Shown here piece by piece: positions 1-12,965 of a DNA stretch of 64,000 bases. Below the pieces are notes generated by a model. The model saw nothing but the letters and a program-made list of their open reading frames with translations. It had not been told where the DNA came from and searched no databases. The position numbers and the translations under genes are program-made. How positions within the stretch are numbered: the stretch's first letter is position 1; each line of letters opens with the position of its first letter. Source of the DNA: Periplaneta americana (lineage: Eukaryota; Arthropoda; Insecta; Blattodea; Blattidae); NCBI RefSeq assembly GCF_040183065.1, contig NC_091123.1, forward strand, positions 114,593,127 through 114,657,126, written 5' to 3'.

Positions 1-950
1 TGCATAACAAAGCTAGTCATTAGTTCACTGACTAAAAATACATTATAAATACCTACACAAATTAAATACATTCCTATGTATAACGAAACTAGACATTGGT
101 TCACTAGCTTCTAAAAAATAAAAAAATAAAGACATGAATATAAATACATTTCTGTGTATAACGAATGGCTGTCCACCGTTGTGGCTGAGGGGTTAGCGAG
201 TCTAACTCCGAACCCAGCGGTCCCGGGTTCTATTCAGGACGAGCTGCCTGGGTGAGGTTTTTTTTTTTTTTTTTTTTTCCCTCACTCCTATGGATGAATA
301 TCAGGTAACTTTATCAGGTGATTGGAACCCACTCATCTTCGCCACTTCCTTTCCTTCCCCATCATCCTTTCCTCATCATCCCGTTTTTGGTTTTTCAGAT
401 CACTCTACAGGCGGCCTCCCGAAACTACTGGCTCTCTCGACCGGCCTCCGTGGATTGTAGTTAAGCGACGTTGGATGGCTTCTGCAACGAGCACCCGAGG
501 CGGACCTACTCGGGGGAGGAGTTTCGCCTCGGACCGGAAGGAGGGCCTTGGGGGAAGTTGCCGAAGCAGGAATGGTATATGGATTCTGTCGGCTATAGGG
601 ACCGGCCGTTAAGGAAATCATGAAGTTGGGTTGTTGCGCGTAGGAGATGTGGCAGGCAACTCATTCCATATCGAGGGCAAGCCCAATAGATCTCAACAGC
701 TCGCAGTGCTGGGCCATCCGTGCCCCCCCCTCAGTTAAATTCCATTGCATAACCAATGGCTAGTTTTGTTGTACTAGACCGATTTACTAAGTTTTAAAAA
801 ATACGAAATAAAAACATGAATTAAATACACTTGGAGATAACAAAACTACTCTTTGGTTCACTGACTTGAAAAATACAGAATAAATACGTAAATTAAATAC
901 ACTTCTGTATATAACAAGACTAGTCAATAGTTCACGGATCTTATATGTAC
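1..950. repeat. Tandem repeat, ~75-80 bp unit, five partial copies
   Basis: Units begin near 1, 81, 749, 836 and 909. Each carries the order 'tgtataac...actag...ttcact', an A-rich stretch, then 'ttaaatac'. The array is interrupted between the second and third units by the tRNA-headed insertion at 171-748, and is otherwise continuous. Divergence between units is visible but modest. No coding potential was seen. Confidence 0.7.
171..748 (+). mobile_element. tRNA-headed SINE-like insertion with 13-bp target-site duplication
   Basis: A tRNA-like head at about 172-232 has an A-box-like GTGGCTGAGGGGTTAGCG and a B-box-like GGTCCCGGGTTCTATTC. A T-run and a ~450-bp body follow. The body contains a 96-aa open frame that resembles no protein. 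The insertion is flanked by ATAACGAATGGCT (158-170) and ATAACCAATGGCT (749-761), 12 of 13 identical, which marks retroposition into the surrounding tandem array. The body is longer than usual for a SINE, so a composite is possible. Confidence 0.7.
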
Positions 951-1826
951 ATTATGAATTAATCAAACGAGAAGCTTCTGCTACGATCACGCAAACAAGC
1001 GCGACTATTGTTGCTTTGATATTCTACTGAACTACTCTTTATACCGCTAAAAGAACCTGTTTGCAGTGTTTTGGTGAATGAAATCCGAGCTTTATGATAC
1101 ACGTATAAAAGTAATAATATACTTACCGAAATAAATGGTGCAATCATGTTGAAGAAATGTCCTCTGGTTGCAAGCGAATGTGTACGTATGTGCAGAAAGA
1201 CGGGATGTTTATTATAAGGTATGATATGATTTATTGTCACTCAATCGTTTGCTCCTGCTGATCCTTCACATTCCTGTATTCCGTTCTTATACTTACTGTC
1301 CGTTACTCAGAAGAAGACGAACGGAATGAATGTGACCTTCTTGATTGTCGCTCAGATAAGCATCCCAGTAGCCAGGTTATTACTCGTACAGGAAACATGA
1401 GTAACAATGCATATGGAAATTAAAGCTAAGTTGAACAGAAGGAGACCTAATGTTTCCGCTTACTGCAGTACAAATATTGCACGTGTTGTCTTACGTTATC
1501 TGTTCACATCCCTTCCTCGTCAGTCCGCTCTCGTCTTCTCCTGTCCGTGACGGACAATACATCATTTACAAACGACTCATGCACTTGTCTTCCTTTATTC
1601 AACACTGTCTCTTATCACTTCATCTATTTCGGACTTTAATTATCTGACAATATCGTTCTAAAACTTATCTGAAACTAATTCCCCTATCCTAACACTTCGT
1701 TTACTATTTAGTACAGGCTCTATTTTCACTACACATACTATTCATTACCGTTTGTATCTATTCTTTGTTTTACTCATATGACATAAATATTTTTTCGTAT
1801 TCTCTATCCCAGTTGATACGCCTATT
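951..1826. other. No gene recognised
   Basis: This is AT-rich sequence with short open frames only (up to 93 codons). None has recognisable composition or splice context, and no repeat ends were recognised. Confidence 0.5.
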
Positions 1827-2520
1827 ATTATTTATTTTTTTATTTATTTAACCTGGTAGAGATAAAGCCATCAGGCCTTCTCTTCCTCTCTACCAGGGGA
1901 TTACAACTATAATATTAAGAATACAATTACATTATAATTACAATTAATATTAAATTTACAAATACAATAAAAATCAAAGTACTAAAAGATTAACTGATTA
2001 ATAAAGGCTAGACAGTTTATTGTATAAGTTAAGAGAGAGAGAGAGAGAATTTTTTATTAATTAATTAAAAATTAAACTTACTCTACGCTGTAAGAAAATG
2101 CTTAATAAGTTTGCTTTTGAACGCTACTAAATTCCGACAGTCTCTGATGTCACTGTGTAGGGTAGTCCACAAGCGCGAGTGTGTATGATGATGAATACGA
2201 TTATGTCTTATGTGTTGGTATGGCTAGTATGCGGCTATTTTGCGTGCGTGTGAAGAGATTATGATATGATGACGGGTAACTGAAACGGAAAGCAAGGTAG
2301 GTAGGTGTAGAGGTGTGAAGGACTTGGAAAAGGAGAACAAGGGAATGACAATTTTTATGTTCGTTATGCCGTAGCCAGTTTAGAGTTTGGAAGGATGGGG
2401 TAATGTGGTCAGCGCGATGGACATCGCAGACGAAGCGAATACAAGAATTATGAACACGTTGTAATCTTTGCGACTGGTTGACATTGAGGTCAGTCAGTAG
2501 AAAATCACAATAATTATATT
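1827..2520 (-). mobile_element. LINE fragment: 3' end of reverse-transcriptase ORF plus 3' UTR
   Basis: Read on the minus strand, the stretch near 2150-2520 gives broken text resembling the C-terminal part of jockey/I-type LINE reverse transcriptases (leucine-rich segments, then 'HTSTPTYLAFRFSYPSSYHN'). Stops and frameshifts interrupt it. The 3' UTR (1827-1915) contains the 'CTACCAGGTTAAATAAATAA' tail, which is also seen at 28,100-28,160; a related 3' end occurs at 40,640-40,690. A GA run lies at 2033-2047. It is a dead, 5'-truncated copy of the same family as 39,735-40,690. Confidence 0.6.
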
Positions 2521-4050
2521 CCTTACTTTCCTACTTCGTAGACTTTACTGACATGTATCATGGTTAATTCCTACTCCTCGCTCACTTTGGTTTTTTTTAA
2601 TACCTTTTCCCTATATCTTTTACTACCTTTACATTATATTCTTACACTTTACATTATTTATAACATTGTGATATGATCTTATCACTCTTTCTCCCCACTA
2701 CACTCTATCCTTTTTATTTTCAATAATCTTTGTCACTTGTTCACCACTTACACACCATTTTCTTAAAATGTAGTTGATTTTTTTTACTACTGCACACTTG
2801 CTTCCCACTCTCTGTTTGCTACTCATTGTCTGCTTCCCTTTCTACTCGATCCATCTCTTCTTGTCGCTTTATCTTCTTTCCCGGTCTTCTCTTTACTCTT
2901 CGCCTACTGACCTAGATTTAGAATGGAATGTGTATAGTCCTACAAAGAGATGGAAACTAATTTTGGTTTTTCCTATTAATAATTTAGAATCGTCAACCGT
3001 ATCTTTAGATTAGTTGCTTCTGATATTTCGAAAGTACTTTCAGACACTGGTAATACCTTGTAGGCTTGTCTATTTTTGTATCTGGTCCGGTTTGTTTGGG
3101 CCAGTCATACGTAACGGACCAAACAGTGTAGAAAAGTCTTTAGGTCTTAGACATTACGAGTCTGATGATGAATGTTGTAAAAGATTTCGAAACTTCTGAA
3201 ACAGTAAATCTAAAGATGCTATTGATAATCCCAAATTATTCTTCGCAGCAGTGTTGTTATCCTTTGACCTCGGAACGGTTAAGAAAGAACCAAATCCTTG
3301 AAATACTGAAACAGTAGGAGAAGAATAAGATTTAGATTCCTTTAAAAGCCTGTAAAATACCGGGTCTCGTAACGTTTGGAGTGTGTGACGCAATGTTTGA
3401 TTTCTTAAGTTGATTGATTGAAGTCTTACTGCTGGAGGTTATAAACGAGTTTTTCTAGTATCGTTTACGTGAGTTGAAATAATATACATAGTGGCACATC
3501 GGGGCTTTGAGGTTATGATTGATATCTTGAAAATAATGATTATTTGAAGAATATGAACCCATGATCGCTAAATGGGAGAAGGCAGAGTTTGAAAGAAGCT
3601 TCTGAAAAGTTAGATACACACGCTTGATATACGCATGAGACTGGATTAATGAGCACGTGTCTGATACGGTCGATTAAGTAGGTGTGTTCCTAAAGAGCGT
3701 GTAGATTCATTCACAGAGAACGAATTTTCAATTACAGTACATAGCCTATATCTATTAATAACGTATCATTTCTTTAACTTCTCATCATTTTGTATTAACT
3801 TGTATTTTGTTTAAAGGTCTTTTGAATTTTTCTTGCCAAAAGGTTAATATTTGCGTAATAGTTTCTCCTGGGGCGGTCTCTCCTTAAATGTATCTCTTAC
3901 TCTGTATCTCGTTACAGAATCCTACGAACTTTGCGTAACATTTGGTGTAGTTTCAATCTGTCAGCATTCTAATATGACAGCCATCTTTCACTAGAGCATA
4001 AGGTTCTCTTTTATATTACCGGTCTTACTAATAAAAACTCTTATACAGAA
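2521..4050. other. No gene recognised
   Basis: Between the LINE fragment and the SINE the sequence is AT-rich, pyrimidine-biased near 2,570-2,900. Open frames of 60-79 codons are not protein-like. Confidence 0.5.
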
Positions 4051-4059
4051 GTTTAACTG

Positions 4060-4319
4060 GCCACCGGCGTGGCTCAGTCGGTTCAAGCGCTTGCCTGTCG
4101 GTCTGACGTTGCGCTCGCGCGCGGGTTCGATCCCCGCTTGGACTGATTACCTGGTAGAGTTTTTTACGAAGTTTTCTCAAGCCGTAAGGTGAATGCCAGG
4201 TAATCTATGGCAAATCCAGGGCCTCATCTCGCCAAATACCATCTCGCTATCACCAATATCATCGACGCTAAATAACCTGGTAGTTGATAAATCGTCGTTA
4301 AATAACCAACTAGAAAAAC
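4060..4319 (+). mobile_element. tRNA-derived SINE (family with 'CGTCGTTAAATAACC' tail)
   Basis: The head has an A-box-like GTGGCTCAGTCGGTTCAAGC and a B-box GGGTTCGATCCCC. A body with 'ggtgaatgccaggtaatc' follows, and the 3' end reads CGTCGTTAAATAACC. Flanks carry a 9-bp direct repeat, GTTTAACTG, at 4051-4059 and 4320-4328. The copy at 26,978-27,234 belongs to the same family. It is Pol III-type and non-coding. Confidence 0.8.
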
Positions 4320-4328
4320 GTTTAACTG

Positions 4329-5850
4329 TCTTATACTTAAAAAGTGAATAGCTGGTTTATAAGTCGTGTGTAAATCCCCGACTAATAATCACTTCATACG
4401 TTTTGTATAACAATGCAACGTCATAGTTTCGTCATTATTTTATTACGAAAGGTAACAGAATAACTGAGATTCTCTATTGCATCCGGTAGTGTTGTGCTAG
4501 TGTGCTGCAATGAGTATCGATAGTACAACGGGTCTGAGTATACCACGCTAATAATACAGTTGATCAAAGAGTACAGCTGCAGCAATATTATTCTAATTAT
4601 TCTCTGCTCTTTCATATTTTGTTCTGTGATTACAAGGCAACTATTATCATAAAATGACAATCGATACGAACTGCTGTTAGAGAAGCGGCCATTTTTTTCT
4701 CTTTATACAACGCTTAAACAGTAGGTTACTTGTGTATAACTACTGCAAAGCAATTCTCATGTATACTTACACACTGCTTATATATTCATCGCTTATACAG
4801 TGTTTATTAGTAATATTTTCTGTCCCAACTTTGCACAAGTTTCGTATAAAAATTATACATTATTTATTAGTAAGACCGTAAGTGTTTAAACAGAGATTTT
4901 CCACTTCTGATACCGTCCAGCTCCAGTGAGTTTCTATAGATGTCTTTTCGATTTCTCCTTTATTCTTTAATACCTTTTTCTCCCTTCCATGCCATGTTTT
5001 GTGCTTCTGTGCTTTGTCATTTTTATTAACTGTAAGTATTTTATATAGGGTAACATTCCTTATTTATATTTTCTTATTATATTTTAAGAAATAATAAAGG
5101 GAAGGTATGTAAATGCTACACAAATTATTCCAACATTACACACTGACATACAAGTTTTTAACATCTCTGATACAGAAAAGTAGTTTGGTAAGCAACAACG
5201 AAGTCTCACGCACCTTCCCCGTCTATCCCGGGCACCTCTAGAAAATATTGTAATGTTTCAGCCGCGAGGCGTATCCTGCTCAATTTATATCGACATCCAG
5301 TTTACGAACACATTCGTGTTCGGCGTCGCTGTAAAGCGCGGTGAGAGCTACCCAATGAAATGAGGATTTACATCATTTAACGTGAAATTAACTTTAAATA
5401 TTCTTTTCATTAAAGGACAAAAGTTTTGAAGATACTACGCAATACCGCTTATGAACGTAATAAAAAATGGCGGAGATCTCGACAGGAGACAAGAGCAGTT
5501 CAATAAGATTCGGACAAGCTTAAAATCACCATTGGCTTGCGTTGCCAAACACGCCAAGAGTTGTCTTTCCCATCAATCTCCTATGTTCATCCGTGAGTTT
5601 TCAAACTCTGCGTTAAGGTAACACTTTTCATGATGGCAACGAACTTTGCATCTGATACCACTGTTGTCACGACTCTTAGAAATCCTTGTAAAAACATTGT
5701 GTGTGTATGAAATCTATCGAAAATTACTTTAGCTGTCACAAATCTGCATTTGCTCTGACAATCAAATAAATTCACTTTTGTTCAAAAGAAATTTTCTTAT
5801 CAATGATCCAACATATGACGTAGTCCTGCGGAAAACTCTGCGACTCAATC
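4329..5850. other. No gene recognised
   Basis: AT-rich unique-looking sequence. No convincing exon, repeat end or RNA gene was found on either strand. Confidence 0.5.
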
Positions 5851-5854
5851 AGAC

Positions 5855-8430
5855 TTGAACCTATTTTTGACGTGAATGCGTCTATAACTTCGGTCTAGTA
5901 CTAGGATGTCATCCTAGAACGTCGACAGATACATTTTCAGGCCTGTATTATCGCGCCTATAATTTCTAAACTACATGAAATATTCCAATGGAGTAAACGG
6001 CAATCGATAGACGAATCAATGTATCCACTGTGATCTTGAGTTGTAGCAGATAACATAATGTAGCGATACGAGGGAGGAAGGAATTTGCATGAATTGGCAT
6101 GGCGCGCGAAAGCCGAGGCAGTATAACTCGAGAATGCGAAGCAATAGAACGTTCACGTGACGTCAAATGATTCGTAACGAACCACGCTACAATCTAAATT
6201 GAACAACAATCAGCAGTGAAGTTAAATTCGAAAAATTTGAAAGTGAACTTGAGTGAAAATTGAAAATTCAGTTTCGAGGCATAGGCCTATGTAGCGCAAA
6301 TGGGAGCGGGAAGATATATGAGCAACTGGTAGCAAACGATTGAGCACGATGGTTACTATAGCAACCGACATGTTTACTCTCGGTTCATATAAAATGTCTA
6401 CTTTCAGGAGTTCCATCACAGCGAAGATTGTCATTGTTGACGTTTATTTTAATAGCAATTCTATCAGCGACGTATTCATGAATAAAACTTGCGGTTGCCC
6501 CTCCGATACTGCCTACCCAGATTTTATCACGTATTTAACATAGCTTTTCAAATCGAAGAGAATAATCACACGATGATAACGACTATGCTGGACAGCAATG
6601 GTAGTATGAGTGTCTCAGAGGAAATGGAAGTACGCGGTGGAAGTTGTTCCATAATCTTTGTCTATCTCTGCTGAATCGCATTTGTACAGGGACATCATTT
6701 TATTTTTACAAACATTTTTAATATTAACCTGGCTATACCTTTGGATTAAGGTTGAGAACCGGAAACACCGTTTGCTACCCCCTTCCACAACTGGAGTTCG
6801 ATGATACTGGCGTAAAATACAAACAAATCACTTTACTGAGTATAGCAGGGAAGAAAAGTAGTTCATCCATTTACGTAAACTAGGAAATATCGCAATTTTG
6901 AGTTTGATAATTTTGATCAAGTTTTTGTTTAATCAAAATATAGTAAAAGTATTAACAATAAGTGTTTTTAGTCACGAATTGAGCTATACATTCGGACGTA
7001 TTCATTATGCAGTGTATATTATACTGTCTACAGCACATTAGCGTACACAATATAGAGAATGAAGTTACATTGAAAAATAATCATAATATTTAAGCACATT
7101 TTTGAAAATGGTGGCCGTTCATTTCGATACAGGCTTCAGTTCTTTTGTGCATATTTTCGAACTGTAGACTATTGTACCTAATTCCAATTACCAGTTTCAT
7201 CCTTCGTACTAGTAACTCATGTTGAAATAATTCTGTACCTACTCTATAAAAGAGTACCTTACGTACTGTAAACTCAGTCTTCACTTCTGCCCGATCCGAA
7301 AAGATAAAATTATTCAGATATGCTATCTACTGTCCGTCCAAGTGGATTTGTTGCAGGGTCGTAGAAAGGGGGGGGGGAATCACGTGACAGTTAATTACTT
7401 AATTTATTTAAGTTATTTTAAACAGTTGTATAATATTACGTAGACATCCAATTTCTAACAGAAATTAATGTTTTCAGAAAAGAGCTAAGACAGCCTAGCC
7501 ACTAGGCTTCATAGAGGGGCGAGCAGAAGCGTGTGGGGGAAATCGGGATGCGACATAGGCAAACGGACGACAGTACCTTTGCGAAAATGTGATTCAATAT
7601 TGAAAGCTCTTTCGTCACTGGAAAACGTGAACATATTTCTGGAACGTACTATACTCACTCAGTTCTGTTTGCTATATGTGGCCTTGGTTCTGTGTGGAGG
7701 ACAGTTGTAACTTCTTTAGCAGAAAAGGGGTAGGAGTGAAGTACGTTAAAAACTCAGGTACAATAAAAATTGAAGTAAAAATAAAATTATGTCCCTGTAT
7801 AACTTTGTTGAGCCTAAGCCAGGCATGGCAAGCGCCGGCATTTGTAGGTAGCCTTTAAAAGAGTGTAATAGTGACGTAGAATCTATTTTAAGCGTATTCT
7901 TGCATGTGATTCTATAAGCCGAAAGTCTCTTCACTCCTTGTCGGAGGGTAGTGTTTCGGAATGGGATGCTGAATGTAAGATATCCGTTACTTATACGCCT
8001 GCTGCCATTTGCGCTGCATATCCCAGAACATGGTGAATTTTTTCCCTTCACACAACTCCACTCGCTATTTTTTTACAATTGAACTTGTCGACTGTTAATT
8101 ATATTACTCAATTGATATTGTAGCCTTACGAATCGTTTGACGTCACTCCGAACATTCTATCTACTCACATTCTTTATTGCACTGCATCGGCTGCCGACCG
8201 ACTCGCCAGTTCGTGCAACTTTCCCTTTCTCGCTCGCTCCAACTCAAGGTCACATTGGGTACATTTATCCTTCGTCTTTCGATCGCCGTGTACTTCATTG
8301 GAATATGTAGTATAGTTTAGAAATCATAGGCGCAACAAAACTGGCCTGTAAATGTGTTGGCCGATTTTCTGGAATGACACTCTAGTACTGGAGCAAACTT
8401 GCAGATACATTCACGTCAAAAACGTTGGAC
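5855..8430. repeat. Very long inverted repeat (arms ~470 bp) enclosing 1.6 kb
   Basis: The left arm (about 5855-6330) and the right arm (about 7965-8430) are reverse complements with many substitutions and small indels. Shared landmarks are 'TTTTTGACGTGAATG' at the outer ends, 'TGACGTCAAA', 'GATTCGTAA' and 'GCGCAAATGG' near the inner ends. The arms are less AT-rich than their surroundings. The interior holds the TA-flanked element at 6687-7797. It could be a fold-back transposon or a head-to-head duplication. No transposase frame was found. Confidence 0.65.
6687..7797 (+). mobile_element. Tc1/mariner-type terminal-inverted-repeat element, copy 1
   Basis: The ends read CAGGGACATCATTTTAT and, inverted, ATAAAATTATGTCCCTG. 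TA lies on each side, as expected for a TA target duplication. Length is about 1.11 kb. A minus-strand 64-codon open frame (7090-7284) ends in 'CIEMNGHHFQKCA', which loosely resembles the C-terminus of some insect mariner-like transposases, but nothing longer is intact. A second copy lies in the opposite orientation at 17454-18553. Confidence 0.7.
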
Positions 8431-10013
8431 GATCTGCTCTTTCATACTGTACGAGTCCAAGTTAAATCTGCATCCGGAAAGAATGTGAATCACCGTTCCC
8501 TCTCCCTCTGGCCTTTGTGACCTATAAATAAATACTAAGTTGATAAAGAGGTGTTTACTGTTTGTACGAGCGAGTTGTATGATATACTGTAGAGGTGAAT
8601 ACACTTGTATAGGAGGTGCTGAAAGTGTTAACTCGTAGTCTATAAATACTGTGAAAGTGTTAATATTATGCAATGTATTTCTACACACATTATATAATAT
8701 ATTACCTTACTCACTGGATTATCTCTTGTAACATGACCTCACTCACAGACAAAACAGTAGGTTGTATACTAACAACTAGAGTACGAGTATTAGGCCTCGC
8801 AAGCAGGGATTACCGACGACAGGAATGCGAACGAAACAATTCGATAAGGAAGAGCGGGCGACAGGAAAGGTCACGAGATAACTTTAATGATATTCAAGAT
8901 TACAGTCTGAAGAGAAACGACATCGATAGAATCAGTCTTGCATTGCGATAGTTACAGTACGGTTTTACTTTCAGTTTCACTGCATGTGAATACGTGTCTT
9001 GTTCCAAGTGCATTTATTTTATATTTATGATGGAGCGTTCCTCTCGCAGAGTATCATTATTTCATTCGTAAACATAATGTTGCGCGTTTACTTCGCTTAG
9101 AATTTTTCTCTTGCTACGCTCTTCATTTCCACAGGCGATGTCCCCATCTGTTTATCTTCTTGGAAGACGCAGTACTTCCTCGGCCCGTCCTCTCGCTCCC
9201 TCAGCGTGCCTACATACACATATCAAAACAGATAGTAACGCCACCACTGTTTTTTCGGTAATCGTTCCTTGCGCGAGCTATACTAGCGCTCGTCTGTTGC
9301 ATTCACGGGACGCAAATTTAACTTGTGGGGTAAAATACGTGTGCAGTGAAGAGTGTTCTTGCACGAAGAGCACGAGTTGGTCTCTACTGGCCTAAGCTAT
9401 GCCGAATCTGGATGTCAGTACTCAAAATCGTATACTATTGGATGAAACGAGTAAAGACATATCACTGTTGCCATAGCTACACTAGCTTCCTCCCTGAAGA
9501 GTAGCCTAAAGCGAAGCTTCATATTCTTCGGAAGAGGCCTAATGCTTGCAAGTAGATGATGAATAAATAACACATTAGTTGCTGTAGGTATGTGGTGGTG
9601 TGCGTTACCAGTAATCTGCCTGCGAACTTTGTGCTTATTTCGTTACTTTTAATGCGGAACAAATGCAGGGCTGAGTGACCTTTAAGAACGTAATATGTGT
9701 TTGTTTCACGGTGCATCTGGCAAAGCTGCAATCTAGAACCTCTCGTGCAGCGGATGTTGAAACTCTCGTGCGCGCACTCATTCATGGGAACGCGGCGCTG
9801 TGCCACTTCCAGCCACACACTATTGCAATAAATACGCCAAATATAACGAAAACATTGCATAGGATGGAACCAATCTTCCGATAGTGCGTCGTTAGCCGTC
9901 TTATAATTATGTCTTGACAATTGATTACGGATGTCTGTCTTATACGACACATTCTTTGAGTCACCTCACACGTAGTTTTTTTTTTCTTATGCATTAACGA
10001 AGTTGGTTATTAT
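8431..10013. other. No gene recognised; mildly CpG-rich patch
   Basis: Open frames of 90-143 codons overlap on both strands here and have no protein-like features. The stretch 9,100-9,340 is somewhat richer in CpG and has an acceptor-like 'tcttcatttccacag' at about 9,120, but no supported exon follows. Confidence 0.4.
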
Positions 10014-10946
10014 TAGAGCCCGGATGTTCAGGCATTTATTTTGGTTAAAATAGGCAGGCATATAGCCACTAAAAGTAGTAAAAATAGGCAGTTAAATGGG
10101 CATTTATTATTCATGGAAACAGACACAAAATAGACAAATACTTAAACTATCCCATAAGGTACTCACTTTCCTTGGTTACATGTCACAACAAGATGCTTTT
10201 TTAAATTGTCATGGTGAGCCGCCTGTCAGAGAAAACGTTTTTCATGGTGGAAAAAGATCTTTCTACTTCTACTGAAGTGATTGGAGCAAACTAGAAACAA
10301 CTTTATTTCAGAAGGACTCTTTCTACTTTCTTTCAGAGATCGGGGAAAAACCGACTGTGTATTGTCTCAAAAAGAGGGATGTGAGAAGGGATTGCAGACT
10401 TCAAAGTACGCGTGACTTGTGCGTGCAAGCGACAATAGTAATGGGACCTGGAGACTTGCTTTTAATACTTCCCTCATCCCCTTTCTTTCGCTGATAAACC
10501 CCGAAGTGATCTGAGCACTGAGGATTATACTGTTCAAACATCTTTGTTAAGTGATGTAAAAGATGGAATCGGTAGGGGAGAAAAGTTTACGACTTCTTGG
10601 ATATATATTTATTGCTGGAGAATAAGATTCTCAGCAAATATTTGTGCGAGGTGAATATATTATATTTTTAATTTGTACAACCGTTCTTCTTTGTTTTTTT
10701 ATATAATTTATGTGCGGTTTATTTTAAATGCATTAAATATACTGTATAGAAAATGTAGAATGACATAAAAAGGCTAAAAAAGGCATTTAACCTTAAAATA
10801 GATAATGGGAACTAAAATAGGCAAAAAAAGGCAAAATAAAAATTGGGCCTATCGTCCCCAAATGTGTGGAAACGTATTTATCTCTAATAGGTTTTTCATA
10901 CATACACTCAGTTTAAAAAAGTATTTTGTTTAACATCCGGGCTCTA
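10014..10946. mobile_element. Non-autonomous hAT-like element (~0.93 kb)
   Basis: Inverted ends TAGAGCCCGGATGTT (10014) and AACATCCGGGCTCTA (ending 10946) match perfectly over 15 bp. Inside both ends, 'AAAATAGGCA'/'AGGCATTTA' motifs recur, like the subterminal transposase-binding repeats of hAT elements. There is no transposase frame. A clean 8-bp target duplication is not visible, so the superfamily call is an inference. Confidence 0.65.
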
Positions 10947-12570
10947 ACTTAATTATTATTTACTTGTTTCTTTTGCTCTCTTTCTGTCATTCTTGCTTTC
11001 TTCTTGTATATTCCATTTTCTTAATTTCATTTATTCACGAGCTTCCTTTAGTCTTTTATTCTTTACTATAGAATTTTAATGTTAGCCTACATGCTAGAAA
11101 CATTCGTGGCGGGACCGCTGTTACGTAGGGGTAGAATTGTGTTCGATCCTAGTTTTTTTTTTTCTTTCCGGCCTTTCACGATTCTTTCTTTATTTTATTT
11201 TTTTTAGAGCGGAAAGGTACCGATGCACCAAAATTAAGAGGTGATTCTACATGTTAAATATAAGAAAACTTTTATTACACTTTTTCTTCGATGAAGCACC
11301 GTTAAGCGGGAAAAAAAATAGTCTTTTCCCAATGTTTGCAGCGCTCTATTGCGGTAATTGCGCGAGATAAATGGCTGATTGCTATAGGCTACAAGCAGAT
11401 AGGTACAAATAATCTGTGTAATAGTGACTTGGGTTTTTGTTTTTTTTTTTCTTGCAAATTCATCCGTTTAGCCTTGAATTTCAATTGAATATTTGCGAAA
11501 ATCATTAAAATAAATCTTGTAACATAGCGCAGTGTCGCGTGCGTGTGACTGAGTACAGCAGAGGGGGAGGGGAAGGTAAGACAAGGCTGACCGTGCATGT
11601 TAGAGTTATTGCTGTAACCGTGACATTGCAAAATGTTTCATAGAAACATAACGATTTCCTCTAAAACGGTGAATGTTAGAAATAAAATTTGTTTAGATTT
11701 TTCAAACCTCTCCTTATGACCTATTACCGGTTTCATTTTGGTGCAGTGGTTACCTTCCACTCTGTATGGTTTTGTTCCTTACCACTTTCATATTTCCTAT
11801 CTTTCATCTTTCGACTCGTATTTTATTATTTGTTTATTTTACTTCATCTTTCTACAGGATGACAAATAATGAAATCCTATGTCGAAAATTATAGGCCTAT
11901 ACTTTTAAAACTAGTAATACATATTAACTAAAGAATTAATGTACAGTAAAAGTAGTGTGGATCGATAAAGACGAGAGTTTAATGCATGGCGGTAGCGATT
12001 GTTCGAAATGAACTTGAGCGCTTGATGGAGGCCTTATGCGAATAGGTTAAAAATATCACGCGTCTTCCTAACTCGGGCAGGCATAACTCGGCAACGAAGA
12101 CTGTCAGATCGACCGGATTTGCAACAAACATTTTTTGTAGAGTTCTATAAGATTATCAAGCAAGCACTTTCAGACTTTATTTAAATCAGTGTACCAGTAG
12201 GACTCTAACATTACAGTGAAAATTCATTAATGTGATTATGAGAATTAGAGGAGAAAACGTACACAGAATGAAAGTGCGTTAGATAAGAAAGAAAACGAGT
12301 AGCCCCTGTCGTAGGCAGAGGGTCGAACAATGCTTTTGAGGTAGCGTTGCAAAGATGCCTCACAAGGCGTAAACATGTTCCTACTTATAGCACTATTGTT
12401 TTGACTATTCATTATCGATATATTTCTGAGTAAAGGTAATTGCTTAAAGGACTTTACTTTTAGGTAGAGAAAATATCTTCCTATTATAACTGGAATGAAA
12501 CAATTAAATTTATTGATGGTGCTGCGGAGGTCTGAATACAAAATGATACTTTGTCATTACCCGTGAAAAC
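10947..12570. other. No gene; one weak terminal-inverted-repeat pair
   Basis: Around 11,205-11,238 and 11,725-11,765 the sequences around 'TGCACCAAAATTAAG' and 'TTCATTTTGGTGCA' are reverse complements with mismatches. This may mark an old ~0.55-kb element. Otherwise nothing was recognised. Confidence 0.4.
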
Positions 12571-12589
12571 GTAGCGGATGTCTCCGACA

Positions 12590-12900
12590 TTACCAAACCA
12601 GATTTGTTTGTTTCTTTATATTCACTTTTTTATTCCTACCTTTAAACTTCCTTTCTTCCTTTGTTTCATTTCTACATTGTCTCCGATTTATTTTCATCTT
12701 CCTACATTTTCTTATTTCGTTTCCTTTTCCATTCTTCTACTCTTTCTGTTTTTAATATTATCTTCTTCTTTTCCTCTTTCATTATTTTATTGATATTTTC
12801 TTCCTTCCTCCTTCCCTTCATTTCCATATTCCTGTTCTTTCCTCTTCTTTATTACCATCCCTTTTTCTTTCTTTCATCATTTCTTAGTTTCGTCTTTTAA
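12590..12900. repeat. Polypyrimidine tract (+ strand)
   Basis: About 310 bp of almost uninterrupted C/T-rich sequence. It creates overlapping Phe/Leu/Ser/Ile open frames of 71 and 79 codons that are composition artefacts. Confidence 0.8.
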
Positions 12901-12965
12901 CGTAGAATTACTTCTTTCTCTTTACTTGGTATGGGGCTAAATTAAGAACTGACAGTTAAATAAAA

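Noticed and set aside
9111-9395. 94-codon plus-strand frame after an acceptor-like site
   Set aside because: Low-quality donor (GTAATC) and Ser/Thr/Ala-rich text without family resemblance.
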